A DNA stretch of 64,000 nucleotides, taken from assembly GCF_030296555.1 (NCBI RefSeq), contig NZ_AP027728.1, forward strand, positions 2,666,001 to 2,730,000, written 5' to 3'. The translations under genes were made by a program, and so were the position numbers. The DNA comes from Microbacterium suwonense (GTDB lineage Bacteria > Actinomycetota > Actinomycetes > Actinomycetales > Microbacteriaceae). Positions 1-9,109 of the stretch are shown one piece after another. The notes under the pieces were generated by a model. It was not told the origin of the DNA and searched no databases. It saw nothing but the letters and a program-made list of their open reading frames with translations. Every line of letters starts with the position of its first letter. The stretch's first letter is position 1.

Positions 1-92
1 CAGCATCCGAGGGCACGCCCGAGGCGGACGCCTCGTCCGACGAGGACGTGGTGGATGCTGAGGTCGTGGACGACGAGGACGAGAGCAAGTAA
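1..92 (+). CDS. dnaK: DnaK chaperone, C-terminal end (partial)
   Basis: Only the last 29 codons lie in the window, read in frame from position 3 to the TAA at 90-92. The peptide is very acidic and ends VVDDEDESK, the usual disordered acidic tail of actinobacterial Hsp70. The identification rests on this tail and on the next genes being grpE, dnaJ and hspR, the standard actinobacterial dnaK operon. The stop lies two bases before the grpE ATG, so the two are almost certainly cotranscribed. Confidence 0.85.
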   Translation, partial: ASEGTPEADASSDEDVVDAEVVDDEDESK

Positions 93-94
93 CC

Positions 95-781
95 ATGACG
101 GACAAGAACTTCGACGAAGTTCCTGACGACGAGGGGTCGGATGCCACGGCATCCGGCCCCGCGCCGGATTCAGGAAACCCCACCGGGCAGAACTCTGCAG
201 ATCAGAACCCTGCAGATCAGAACCCTGCCGACCAGGACTCCGCCGAGGCGGCGGCCGCGGAGGGGTCGGACGACGAGCTGACGATCGACGACATCCTCGG
301 CGCCGAGCAGACGCCGGAGGCGGCCTCGGAGGACGGCTCCGACGCGGCGCCGTCGGACGTGCAGGCCGAGAACCCGCACCTGGACGACCTCAAGCGGCTG
401 ACCGCCGAGTACGCCAACTACCGGCGTCGCACCGAGGAGCAGCGGCACCTGGAGATCGCACGCGCCAAGGGCGAGGCGGCCAAGGGGCTGCTGCCCGTGC
501 TGGACGACCTCGACCGGGCGCAGCAGCACGGCGACCTCGTCGAGGGCTCGGCCTTCGCCGTGATCGCCGAGAAGGTGCGCGCCGTGGTCGAGAAGCTCGG
601 CGTCACCGCCTACGGTGAGGCCGGCGAGGAGTTCGACCCGCAGCACCACGAGGCGATCTTCCAGCAGCCCACTCCGGGCGCCGAGACCTCGACCATCCTC
701 GAGGTGGTCGAGGTCGGGTACCGGTTGGGTGACGTCGAACTGCGTCCGGCGAAGGTCGTCGTCGCCGTTCCCACGGAGTAG
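95..781 (+). CDS. grpE: GrpE nucleotide exchange factor
   Basis: Cytoplasmic co-chaperone that releases ADP from DnaK. The protein has 228 residues. The first 90 or so are acidic and low in complexity and include a short tandem repeat (ADQNP units, DNA about 196-235). The GrpE core follows: a coiled-coil helix (LKRLTAEYANYRRRTEEQ) and the C-terminal beta domain with FDPQHHEAIFQ and VVEVGYRLGD near the end. It sits 2 bases after dnaK and 7 bases before dnaJ, so it belongs to one operon. The long acidic head is normal for Actinobacteria. Confidence 0.95.
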   Translation: MTDKNFDEVPDDEGSDATASGPAPDSGNPTGQNSADQNPADQNPADQDSAEAAAAEGSDDELTIDDILGAEQTPEAASEDGSDAAPSDVQAENPHLDDLKRLTAEYANYRRRTEEQRHLEIARAKGEAAKGLLPVLDDLDRAQQHGDLVEGSAFAVIAEKVRAVVEKLGVTAYGEAGEEFDPQHHEAIFQQPTPGAETSTILEVVEVGYRLGDVELRPAKVVVAVPTE

Positions 782-788
782 GTGATCG

Positions 789-1777
789 ATGGCCAGCCAG
801 GATTGGTTTGACAAGGACTTCTACAAGACGCTCGGCGTCTCGAAGGACATCTCCGACGCGGAACTGAAGAAGACGTACCGCAAGCTCGCGCGCAAGTATC
901 ACCCGGATTCGAACCCGGGGGATGCGAAGGCCGAGGCGAAGTTCAAGGAGATCAGCGAGGCGTACAGCGTGCTCAGCGACGCCGAGCAGCGTCGCGAGTA
1001 CGACGAGATCCGTGCGATGGGGTCGGGTGCGCGTTTCACCGCCCCCGGCGGCGGAGGCGCGGGCGGCTTCGAAGACGTCTTCAGCCGGTTCGGGCAGGGC
1101 GGCCGGCAGGCCGACTTCGACGACATCTTCTCGATGTTCTCGCAGGGTGGTGGTTCGTTCGGCTCCGGCCGGTTCGGACAGCCGACCGGCGGGTACCGGG
1201 GCTTCGGCGGCCCGCAGAAGGGTGCCGACGTCACCGCTCGCACCACGCTCGATTTCATCACCGCAGCACGCGGCGAGACCATCACCCTGCAGGCCGAGGA
1301 CGGCAAGCCGTTCAAGATCAAGGTACCCGCAGGTGTCGCCGATGGGCAGAAGATCCGGCTGCGCGGCCGCGGTCGCCCCTCGCCGGACGGCGGCGAGCCC
1401 GGCGACATCGTCGTGCAGGTCACCGTCAGGCCGCATCCGGTGTTCAGCCGTGACGGACTGAATCTGCGCCTGACGGTGCCGGTCACGTTCACAGAGGCGA
1501 CCCTCGGCGCGACCATCGAGGTGCCCACCCTCGGCGGCGATCCCGTCAAGCTGCGCGTCGCACCGGGAACCCCTCCGGGCGGGTGCTGCGGGTCAAGGGC
1601 CGCGGCATCGTGTCGGCGAAGAAGGGCACCGGCGACCTGCTCGCCGAGCTGCAGGTGGCCGTCCCCTCGCACCTGGACGACGCCGCACGCGAAGCGCTGG
1701 AGCGCTTCCACGAGCTCGAGCCCGCTGAGAATCCCCGCGCCGAGATGATGGCGAAGGCATCCTCCGCCGGTCGTTGA
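789..1777 (+). pseudogene. dnaJ: DnaJ-type co-chaperone (frameshifted; probably intact in the organism)
   Basis: Hsp40 that stimulates the DnaK ATPase. The J domain is at residues 8-70 with HPD in RKYHPDSN. A Gly/Phe-rich linker (about 75-140) follows, then two substrate-binding beta domains with the VPAGVADGQKIRLRG motif. The four CxxCxGxG zinc repeats are absent, so this is a type II (CbpA-like) protein. After KLRVAPGT the frame is lost. The C-run at 1570-1573 has four bases where five would restore GRVLRVKGRGIVSAKKGTGD and the end at 1777, giving 329 residues. The same error recurs in other genes here, so a consensus error is likelier than a dead gene. Confidence 0.9.
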
Positions 1778-1800
1778 GCGGCAGAATCGAGACGAAACGC

Positions 1801-2268
1801 ATGGATGCCGAGTCCCCCGTCTTCGCGATAGCCGTCGCAGCAGAGCTGTCCGGCATGCACCCCCAGACGCTGCGGCAGTACGACCGCATCGGCCTGGTGG
1901 TGCCGCGACGTACGCGGGGCGGCTCGCGACGCTACTCGATGCGCGACATCGAGCAGCTCCGCGAGGTGGCGCAGCTGAGCAGCGAGGGGATGAGCCTGCC
2001 GGCGATCGCCCGGCTGCTCGACCTGGAGGACGAGGTGCGGATGCTGCGCCGCCGCGTCACAGAGCTGGAGGGCGCCCTGCGCGCCGAACGCGAGAACCGG
2101 CCCGGCGTGCGTGTGTTCGCCGCGGGTTCCACGGGCCAGGTGTTCTCGGTCGGCTCCGCCCGCCGCATCCGCCGTTCCACCGAGGTGGTGCTGTGGCGGC
2201 CTCGCATGGTCTCCGGTGATGACACCGGCGATGAGCGCGGCGACGACACACCTCCCACCCCGCGCTGA
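1801..2268 (+). CDS. hspR: HspR, MerR-family heat-shock repressor
   Basis: Repressor of the dnaK operon and clpB in Actinobacteria; it binds HAIR inverted repeats (CTTGAGT-N7-ACTCAAG) and works with DnaK as a temperature-sensing feedback loop. The MerR helix-turn-helix (VAAELSGMHPQTLRQYDRIG, then GGSRRYSMRDIEQL) covers about residues 7-55. A leucine-rich coiled coil (LEDEVRMLRRRVTELEGAL) follows. The tail is basic and poorly conserved. The ATG at 1801 is chosen; an in-frame TTG at 1774 overlaps the dnaJ stop and is the alternative. A HAIR site in this window precedes clpB (16609-16629). Confidence 0.93.
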   Translation: MDAESPVFAIAVAAELSGMHPQTLRQYDRIGLVVPRRTRGGSRRYSMRDIEQLREVAQLSSEGMSLPAIARLLDLEDEVRMLRRRVTELEGALRAERENRPGVRVFAAGSTGQVFSVGSARRIRRSTEVVLWRPRMVSGDDTGDERGDDTPPTPR

Positions 2269-2295
2269 CCGATCGCCGAAACCCCTCACCAGCGT

Positions 2296-2335
2296 CGAAA
2301 CCCCTCGTGAAGTACGCACTTCATGAGGGGTTTCG
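2296..2335. terminator. Two-way terminator between hspR and mgtE
   Basis: An 18-bp inverted repeat (2296-2313 and 2318-2335, arm CGAAACCCCTCGTGAAGT) with one wobble pair and a 4-base loop. It sits 27 bases after the hspR stop and 26 bases after the mgtE stop on the other strand. Convergent placement and near-perfect symmetry fit termination from both sides. There is no long T-run, as is usual in high-GC Actinobacteria. Confidence 0.8.
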
Positions 2336-2361
2336 GCAACCAGGAGGGTCTCGGCGCGGGA

Positions 2362-3720
2362 TCAGATCCCCAGCACGGCCTTCGCGATCAGGAAGTAGAT
2401 GATCAGACCCGTCGCATCGACGAAGGTCGTGATGAACGGGTTGGAGAACACGGCCGGGTCGACCTTGATCGCACGGGCGGCCAGCGGCATGATGCCGCCG
2501 ATGGAGGCCGCGACCGTGCACACCGCGACGAGTGTGAGTCCGATGACCAGACCGATGTGCCACTCGTAGATCAATCCGGCCAGCACGAAGCCGAGTGTTC
2601 CCAGCAGCAGCCCCAGGCAGAACCCGACGCGCACCTCGCGGGAGAGCACCCGCATCACGTCGCGCGGGGTGACCTCGCCGAGGGCGAGTGAGCGGGTCAC
2701 CGTGGTGGCGGCCTGGTTGCCGGTGTTGCCGCCGGTGCCGATCAGCAGCGGCACGAACAGCGCCAGCACGGTCAGCTGCGCCAGTGTCGCCTCGAACGCA
2801 TCGAGCACCTGCACGGTCAGTGTCGCGCCGACCGCGAGCACGAGCAGCCAGACCACCCGCGAGCGAACCAGCCGACGGATGGGGGTGGAGAGGTACGAGC
2901 GGCGCAGCGGCTCCACACCACCCTGGCGCGCGGCATCCTCGCTCTCCTCCTGCTTCAGGATGCGTGCGGCGTCATCGATAGTGAGGATGCCCACCAGGCG
3001 CTGCTCGCTGTCCACCACCGGCATCGCCAGCAGTCCGTAGTCGGTCGTGCGGCGAGCCGCCGCCTCGGCATCCTCCATCACATCCGCGATGTGTGCGTCG
3101 CGCATCAGCTCGCTGACCAGGTCGTCATCGGATGCCGACATCAGATCGCGCAGGCTGACCACCCCGACCACGCGACGGCCGCTGTCGGTCACCGGCAGCG
3201 TGTAGACCGTCTCGGCGCTGTCGAGTGCAGCACGTACGCGTGTGAGCGTCTCGGCGACGGTCAGGTGCGGGTGGGCGGTCACGAACTCGGGGCTCATCCG
3301 CCGGCCGATGGAATCCTGCGGATAGCCGAGCATGCCGGCGGTGAGCTCACGCTCCCGGCGGGTAAGTCCGCGCAGCAGCTGCGGGGCAACGGATGCCGGC
3401 AGCTCGTCGAGAAGCCAGACGCGGTCGTCGGGATCCATCTCCGCGAACAGCGCGGTGATCTCGACATTGCGCAATGCGCGCACCAACTCGCCGCGCGTGC
3501 CGGGGGAGAGCGCCTCGAACACATCGATCGCACGTGACTTGGCGAGCAGGCGATAGACGATCGCGGCATCTTCGATGCCGAGTCGATCCACGAGTTCGAC
3601 GATCTCCGGCACGGACAGCGGAGTCAGCACGGCGGATGCGCCGGGCAGGTCGGACTGGGAGATGAGCCGACGGATGTCGTCGGCGGCTTCGGAGACGGTC
3701 TGAAGCTGGGAGGGAGTCAT
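2362..3720 (-). CDS. mgtE: Magnesium transporter MgtE
   Basis: Mg2+ channel/transporter of the inner membrane, 452 residues. An N-terminal superhelical MgtE_N domain (about 20-125) is followed by two CBS domains (about 135-255), which close the pore when cytosolic Mg2+ is high. Five transmembrane helices (about 285-450) carry the family signature GTGGNTGNQAATTVTR in TM2 and a conserved D in the last helix (FVDATGLIIYF). The Shine-Dalgarno sequence lies inside a hairpin, and a small upstream ORF precedes it (see leader). It follows a TetR gene on the same strand, but a 186-base gap suggests its own control. Confidence 0.95.
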   Translation of the reverse strand: MTPSQLQTVSEAADDIRRLISQSDLPGASAVLTPLSVPEIVELVDRLGIEDAAIVYRLLAKSRAIDVFEALSPGTRGELVRALRNVEITALFAEMDPDDRVWLLDELPASVAPQLLRGLTRRERELTAGMLGYPQDSIGRRMSPEFVTAHPHLTVAETLTRVRAALDSAETVYTLPVTDSGRRVVGVVSLRDLMSASDDDLVSELMRDAHIADVMEDAEAAARRTTDYGLLAMPVVDSEQRLVGILTIDDAARILKQEESEDAARQGGVEPLRRSYLSTPIRRLVRSRVVWLLVLAVGATLTVQVLDAFEATLAQLTVLALFVPLLIGTGGNTGNQAATTVTRSLALGEVTPRDVMRVLSREVRVGFCLGLLLGTLGFVLAGLIYEWHIGLVIGLTLVAVCTVAASIGGIMPLAARAIKVDPAVFSNPFITTFVDATGLIIYFLIAKAVLGI

Positions 3721-3724
3721 GGGC

Positions 3725-3880
3725 GTGCCTTCAGGAAGGCACCGCGCGGGACGGGTTCGTCGGAGCGGGGCGTGCGTCGCAGTCGACGCCGCCGCTCAGC
3801 CGAGCGGTGCGGAAGTGGGAGAGCTGACGTGTCTGCGACTATGACTGTCACTGGACATGATGAAACCACCTCACTTCCGG
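3725..3880 (-). promoter_or_regulatory. mgtE leader: upstream ORF plus Shine-Dalgarno-masking hairpins
   Basis: Read on the minus strand, the leader holds a strong ribosome site (GAGGTGG, 7 bases before an ATG), a 20-codon ORF (3858-3796), a hairpin GCGTCG-ACTG-CGACGC just after it, and finally GTGCCTT-CCTG-AAGGCAC (3742-3725). That last hairpin buries the AAGG Shine-Dalgarno of mgtE, 7 bases before its ATG. The first ribosome site (GGAAGTG, 3878-3872) can also pair with CACTTCC inside the small ORF (3817-3811). The layout predicts translational control of mgtE. The trigger is unknown; Mg2+ is the obvious guess. It does not match the M-box consensus as I remember it. Confidence 0.55.
3796..3858 (-). 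CDS. Possible 20-residue leader peptide upstream of mgtE
   Basis: A 20-codon ORF with ATG at 3858, preceded by GAGGTGG at ideal spacing and ending in TGA. The peptide starts MSSDSHSRRHV and is rich in Ser and Pro, with no hydrophobic stretch. It stops 75 bases before the mgtE start. The strong ribosome site is the main support; the peptide itself resembles nothing I recognise. It may act as a ribosome-positioning leader rather than as a functional product. Confidence 0.45.
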   Translation of the reverse strand: MSSDSHSRRHVSSPTSAPLG

Positions 3881-3906
3881 GTGCTCGGGGGTACGACCTG
3901 TCGAGT

Positions 3907-4521
3907 CTAGTCGAGGTCGCTGGGCGTGCGACGGCACGGCTCGGCGAGGGCGGCGACCGCGCGGGCCGCGGCGGCCACCACGCTCTCGGCGAGTGCATCG
4001 TCGCGGTCGACGAGCCAGGTGAGGGTCAGCCCGTCCGTCACGGTGAGCAGCAGCCGGGCGACCGTCGGCAGCGGCACGGTCCACCGCTGTCCGGTCTGCT
4101 GCACGGCGAGTTCGAGCAGGCGTATCGCCAGGCGCGTGTACTGGTCGTACTGCTCCTGGGCCAGTGCCACGCGCTCGCGCAGCGCGTACTGGGTCAGCTC
4201 CAGCATCGCCTGCTCGTGCGGAGGATCCGCGCGCAGGTGATCCAGGTAGCCCGTCAGCCCTTCGGCGAGCAGCTCCGTCAGGCTCTTGCCCGACATGTCC
4301 GCCGGAGCGATCGCCTTCTCCTCCTTGGAGAGGACCTCGGTGACCAGCAGGTCGATGAGCTCGTCGCGCGAGGTGAATGCGTAGTGGAAGCTCGCCAGCG
4401 ACATCCCCGCTTCGGCCACGATGGCGCGGGTCGACGTCGCGCTGAGACCCCGCGCGGCGATCACCCGCAGCGCGGCCGCGATCAGCGCCCGCCTTCGCAC
4501 CTGCACGGGGGTGCGTGCCAT
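3907..4521 (-). CDS. TetR/AcrR-family transcriptional regulator
   Basis: 204 residues. The N-terminal TetR helix-turn-helix (about 10-55) reads TSTRAIVAEAGMSLASFHYAF; the rest is the all-helical ligand-binding domain. It is divergent from the beta-glucosidase/MFS/sulfatase genes, and an inverted repeat AGTGGG-N8-CCCACT (4574-4593) lies between them, so it probably represses that group and itself. The ligand cannot be told from sequence; a sugar or glycoside is likely from context. Confidence 0.85.
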   Translation of the reverse strand: MARTPVQVRRRALIAAALRVIAARGLSATSTRAIVAEAGMSLASFHYAFTSRDELIDLLVTEVLSKEEKAIAPADMSGKSLTELLAEGLTGYLDHLRADPPHEQAMLELTQYALRERVALAQEQYDQYTRLAIRLLELAVQQTGQRWTVPLPTVARLLLTVTDGLTLTWLVDRDDALAESVVAAAARAVAALAEPCRRTPSDLD

Positions 4522-4573
4522 CGGATCCTCCGTCCCGCTTGCTCTGCAACGAGCGGACTCCTAGAGTAGCGGA

Positions 4574-4593
4574 AGTGGGACGAGCGACCCACT
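4574..4593. promoter_or_regulatory. Candidate TetR operator between the regulator and the GH1 gene
   Basis: AGTGGG-N8-CCCACT, perfect 6-bp arms, in the 115-base divergent gap, 53 bases from the regulator start and about 44 bases from the GH1 start. Its size and position fit a TetR dimer site that blocks both promoters. A related half (GGAAGTGGGA) also occurs at 3811-3820 in the mgtE leader, probably by chance. Confidence 0.45.
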
Positions 4594-4636
4594 ACACGAC
4601 CAAGTGGCGGACGATGCGGTCCGCAGCCGGGAGACG

Positions 4637-6070
4637 ATGATGTTCAGCCACAGCCCCGCCGACGACCCCTCCTCGCTCGGACGAGCTCTTCCGCCGTCCT
4701 TCGTGATCGGCACCGCCACGGCATCCGCGCAGATCGAGGGAGCCACCACCTCCGGTCGCCGCAGCCCCAGCGTGTGGGACCGGTTCAGCGCCCAGCCCGG
4801 TCGCATTCTCGACGGCAGCACCACGGTGGTGACCGCCGACCATTACCACCGGCACGCCGAGGACGTCGGTCTGATGGCCGAGCTCGGCGCCGACGCCTAC
4901 CGGTTCTCGCTGGGGTGGACCCGGCTGCAGCCCGGCGGCAGCGGCCGGCTCGACCCCGAGGGCGTCGCCTTCTACGACCGTCTTCTCGACGAGCTGCACC
5001 AGGCCGGTATCGCCCCGTTCGTGACGATCTCGCACTGGGACGTCCCCGAGGAGTACGAGCAGGGCTGGCTCTCCCGTGACACGGCATACCGCCTCGGCGA
5101 GTTCGCCGGCCTCGTCGCGGAGCGCTTCGGCGACCGCGTGGGCTCCTGGATCACCATCAACGAGCCGGCCACGGTCACCCTCAACGGCTACGCGCTCGGG
5201 CTGCACGCCCCGGGCCAGGCACTGCTGTTCGACGCCATGCCCACCGTGCACCACCAGCTGCTCGGGCACGGCCTGGCGGTGCAGGCGCTGCGCGCCGCCG
5301 GCGTGCCCGGCCAGATCGGCATCACCAACGTGCACACCCCCGTCGTGCCGGCCTCTGACACCGAAGAGGATGCCATGATGGCCGCACTGTTCGACGTGGT
5401 GCACAACAGGGTGTTCGCCGACCCGGTGCTGCGGGGGCGCTATCCGCAGGTGCCCGACGAGCTCGCGCCGATGTTCGCCGCGTTCGCCGAGGTGCCCGCC
5501 GACGACCTGGCCCTCATCTCGCAGCCGCTGGACTTCTACGGACTGAACTACTACATGCCCAGCCGCGTCGCAGCCGGCGCCGGCAGCGGTGAGAGCCCCG
5601 ACGGCATGAGCGAGGCGATGACCGAGCTGCCCTTCCGGCTCGAGACATTCGAGGAGTACCCCACCACCGGCTTCGGCTGGCCGATCGCCCCCGACTGCTT
5701 CGGCACGGCGCTCGCCGAGGTACAGGAGCGCTACGGCGATGTGCTGCCGCCGGTCTACATCACCGAGAACGGCGCGAGCTTTCCCGACGAGTTGGATCCC
5801 GCCACCGGCGTCGTGCAGGACGACGCGCGGATCGACTACCTCGCCGGTCACCTGCGCGCGGCCCTGGACGCCGTCGCCCCGGGCGGGCCGGCCGAGGGGC
5901 TCGACCTGCGCGGGCTGTTCGTGTGGTCGCTGCTGGACAACTGGGAATGGGCGGCCGGCTTCACCCAGCGCTTCGGGATCGTGCACGTCGACTTCGACAC
6001 CCTGGAGCGCACACCCAAGGCGTCGTACCGGTGGCTGCAGGACGTGCTGCGCGCCCGCCGGGAGGTCTAG
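4637..6070 (+). CDS. Family GH1 beta-glucosidase
   Basis: Retaining beta-glycosidase that cleaves beta-linked disaccharides; no signal peptide, so cytoplasmic. About 477 residues, the usual family length, forming one TIM barrel. The acid/base Glu is in TINEPATV, the nucleophile Glu in ITENGAS, and the substrate Trp/Glu loop in SLLDNWEWAAGF near the C-terminus. The start is the ATG at 4637 (or 4640), just after CGGGAGA; a GTG at 4604 is also in frame. The stop lies 2 bases before the MFS gene, so the imported sugar is probably its substrate. Confidence 0.92.
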   Translation: MMFSHSPADDPSSLGRALPPSFVIGTATASAQIEGATTSGRRSPSVWDRFSAQPGRILDGSTTVVTADHYHRHAEDVGLMAELGADAYRFSLGWTRLQPGGSGRLDPEGVAFYDRLLDELHQAGIAPFVTISHWDVPEEYEQGWLSRDTAYRLGEFAGLVAERFGDRVGSWITINEPATVTLNGYALGLHAPGQALLFDAMPTVHHQLLGHGLAVQALRAAGVPGQIGITNVHTPVVPASDTEEDAMMAALFDVVHNRVFADPVLRGRYPQVPDELAPMFAAFAEVPADDLALISQPLDFYGLNYYMPSRVAAGAGSGESPDGMSEAMTELPFRLETFEEYPTTGFGWPIAPDCFGTALAEVQERYGDVLPPVYITENGASFPDELDPATGVVQDDARIDYLAGHLRAALDAVAPGGPAEGLDLRGLFVWSLLDNWEWAAGFTQRFGIVHVDFDTLERTPKASYRWLQDVLRARREV

Positions 6071-6072
6071 CC

Positions 6073-7302
6073 GTGTCCGTCGCCGCAGAACCCTCCCGAC
6101 CGCACGCGGCGCCGCTCGCGCCGGTCAGCCGCTCCTGGCTGCTGCTGTTCGGGCTGGCGTGGTTCGGACTCTGGCTGCTGATCATGCTGCCCGGCCAGTT
6201 CATGGTCGTGAAGCTCGCCAGCATCATCGACCCGGCCGACAAGGTCGCGATCGGCTCGTTCCTCATCTCGGAGATGGCCGTTGTCATCCTTGTCGGAGTG
6301 CCGACGATCGGTTGGCTGTGCGACCGCAGCCGCCCGCGTTTCGGCCGCCGACGCACCTGGGCGCTCGGCGGGCTGCTCGTTGCCACCATCCCGTTCGCCT
6401 AGGTCGGGCACCAGAGCACCTGGCAGGGTGCGGCGCTGCTGCTCGCGCTCGTCGCACTGGGGCAGGCGACCGTGCTCGTCTCGCTCTCGGCGATCATCGC
6501 CGACCGTGTTCCCGAGGATCAGCGCGGCCGGGCCTCGACGGCGATGGGGCTGCCCCAGGTGATCGCTCTCGCCGCGGGGATGATCATCGTCACCGAGCTG
6601 GTGACCGACGTGGGCTGGAGCTGGATCGTCATCGCCGCGATCGCCCTGTTCGCACCGGTGCCGTTCATCATCGCCTATGACGAAGCAGACCCCATCGAGG
6701 GCAGCGCCCGGCCGAAGGCATGGCGCTGGAACCCCGGCGCCCTGCGCGGCTACCGCGACCTGGGCTGGGCCGGTCTCTCCCGTGTGCTCGTGAACGCCGG
6801 CAATCTGCTGGGCACGACATACCTGCTGTACTTCCTGTCGGACTCGCTGCACCTGCCCAACCCCGACAACGCGCTGCTGATCCTGACGCTCGTATACCTG
6901 GGGGCCTGCGCCCTGGCATCCTGGCTCGGCGGAGTGCTGACCGATCGCTGGCGCGCCCGCCGTGCTCTGGTCGCGGTCAGCGCCGCACTGCAGGCCGCCG
7001 CCGCGCTCGCACTCGCCCTCGTGCCGACCTGGGAGAGCGGCGTCGTCGCCGCCGTGCTGCTGGGGCTGGGCTACGGCGCATTCCTGTCGGTGGATCAGGC
7101 GCTGCTCACCGACCTGCTGCCCGACCCGCAGACCCGGGCGCGCGACCTGGGCATCGTCAACTCGGCCCAGCACCTGCCCATCGCCCCGCTGGTGGGCTGG
7201 CTGGTGCTCTCGGTCGCCGGCTACAGCCAGCTGTATCTGACCGCCGCCCTGATCATGGTGGTGGGCGGAATCGTCGTCTTCCGCATCCGCTCGGTGCGAT
7301 GA
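6073..7302 (+). pseudogene. MFS transporter with an in-frame stop codon
   Basis: Twelve-helix major facilitator, 409 codons, GTG start 2 bases after the GH1 stop with GGGAGG upstream. The A-loop motif appears as DRSRPRFGRRRTW after helix 2, and its second-half copy as GVLTDRWRARR. Codon 110 is TAG (6400-6402) in the middle of helix 3, reading PFA-stop-VGHQ; TGG (Trp) would fit by one base change. The rest of the frame is clean with normal codon use, so this is either a recent nonsense mutation or a base-call error. The likely role is uptake of the glycoside used by its neighbours. Confidence 0.8.
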
Positions 7303-7325
7303 GAACCTGCTGAATCGGAGCAATC

Positions 7326-9109
7326 ATGAAGGCCATCGTCGTCATGTTCGACACCCTCAACCGGCGCTTTCTGCCGCCGTACGGCGCCGAGGGGTGCACG
7401 CCCCCAACTTCGAGCGCCTCGCCGAGTGCACCGTGCAGTTCGACAACTGCTACGGCGGCAGCATGCCCTGCATGCCCGCGCGTCGGGAGCTGCACACCGG
7501 GCGCTACAACTTCCTGCACCGCGGCTGGGGACCGCTGGAGCCCTTCGACGACTCCGTGCCGCAGATGCTGGGCGAAGCCGGCGTGTACACGCACCTGGTC
7601 ACCGATCACCAGCACTACTGGCTCGACGGCGGTGCCACCTATCATCCGCGATTCCGCACCTTCGAGTTCTTCCGCGGGCAGGAGGGCGACGAATGGAAGG
7701 GCCACGTCGCCGACCCCGACCTGAGCACCGTGACGCCCTACGCGAGCAACCGCGACCTGCGCCGCCAGGACGTGATCAACCGCCAGTACATGACGACGGA
7801 GCAGGAGCACCCGCAGACCAGGACGTTCGACGCCGGTCTGCACTTCATCGAGACCAACCTCGACAGCGACGACTGGTTCGTCCAGATCGAGACGTTCGAC
7901 CCGCACGAGCCGTTCTTCAGCTACGAGCAGTACCACCGGCTGTACGCCGACACGTCGGCGCAGGTCGACCGCGACTTCGACTGGCCCGACTACAAGCAAG
8001 TGACGGAAACGGATGCCGAACTGGCGCACCTGCGCGCGCGGTACTCGGCACTGCTGTCGATGTGCGACCATTCGCTCGGTCGCGTGCTCGACCTGATGGA
8101 CGCCCACGACTTGTGGGACGACACGATGCTCATCGTCTGCACGGATCACGGCCTGCTACTCGGAGAGCACGACTGGCTCGGCAAGAACGTGCCGCCGCTG
8201 TACGACGAGACCATCCACACGCCGCTGTTCATCTGGGATCCGCGCTCCCGGGTCGCAGGGGAGCGGCGCGACCAGCTCGTGCAGACCATCGACTTCGGGC
8301 CGACGCTGCTCGACCTGTTCGGCGTTCCGGCGACGCCGGACATGCAGGGTGAGAGTCTGGCCCGCGTGATCGAGGAGGGCAGCCCCGTGCGCGAGACGGC
8401 GCTGTTCGGCCTGCACGGCGGACATGCGAACATCACCGACGGGCGCTATGTGTACATGCGTGCCTGCGTCACGCCCGACAATCAGCCGCTGGCGGAGTAC
8501 ACCCTGATGCCGACCAATATGCGCGGGCGGTTCGGAGCAGACGTGCTGCGCGCGGCCGAGCTGGTGCCGCCGCTGGGTTTCACGAAGGAGATGCCCGTGC
8601 TCCGGGTACCGGCGCTCGCGCCCACCAACCCCGCGGCGTTCGGGTCGATGCTGTTCGACCTGCAGAACGACCCGGAGCAGCGCGAGCCGATGGACGATCC
8701 TCGGATCGAGCTGCGGATGGCGCAGCTGCTGGTGGAGGCGATGCGCGCGGCGGAGGCGCCGGCGGAGCAGTACACGCGCCTCGGCCTGCCCGAGACCGGC
8801 GACGTCACGACGGATCACCTGGTGCTGGCGGAGCAGCGGATGCCGGAATCCGACGTTCCCGCCGATGACCTCGCGGCGCTGCGCGCCTCGGCCGTCGGCA
8901 TCCGCACCGTCAGAGAGCTGCGGGCCGACCCGCACGCGCTCGCCGTGATGCGCGCCGTGCTGGGCCCGATCGTCGACGGGCCGCTTCCCGACGAGGCTCT
9001 GGAGATGACCCTGCTCGACATCGCCACGGTCACCGTCGGCATGGTGCCGATGGAGGCTGTGCGCGCCATCGCCGACCAGCTCGGCGCTGCGCAGCCCGGC
9101 GACAGCTGA
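7326..9109 (+). pseudogene. Type I sulfatase / arylsulfatase-like hydrolase (frameshifted)
   Basis: Alkaline-phosphatase-fold sulfatase, about 594 residues after repair, with no clear signal peptide. The N-terminus carries the metal-binding Asp in VVMFDTLN. The catalytic motif CMPARRELHTGR has the Cys that is converted to formylglycine. The second metal site is CTDHGLLLGEHDWLGK. The frame breaks at the G-run 7391-7394; one extra G restores GVHAPNFERLAE. It lies 23 bases after the MFS gene, so sulfate removal probably goes with glycoside uptake and cleavage. The true substrate, sulfated glycan or small sulfate ester, is not decided by sequence. Confidence 0.85.

Noticed and set aside
1570..1573. 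Programmed frameshifting in dnaJ
   Set aside because: No slippery heptamer with downstream pseudoknot, and identical one-base losses occur in many unrelated genes, so a consensus error explains it better.
2296..2335. A mobile palindrome at the hspR/mgtE junction
   Set aside because: It has a 4-base loop, sits between convergent genes and shares its arms with no other element here; a two-way terminator fits.
3721..3906. A classical M-box riboswitch before mgtE
   Set aside because: The conserved M-box core is not recognisable in the 186-base leader; the small ORF and ribosome-site hairpin explain the layout better.
7394..9109. A shorter sulfatase starting at the GTG at 7394
   Set aside because: It would lose the first metal-binding Asp (VVMFDTLN), which lies upstream in the other frame; a deletion in the G-run is the simpler account.
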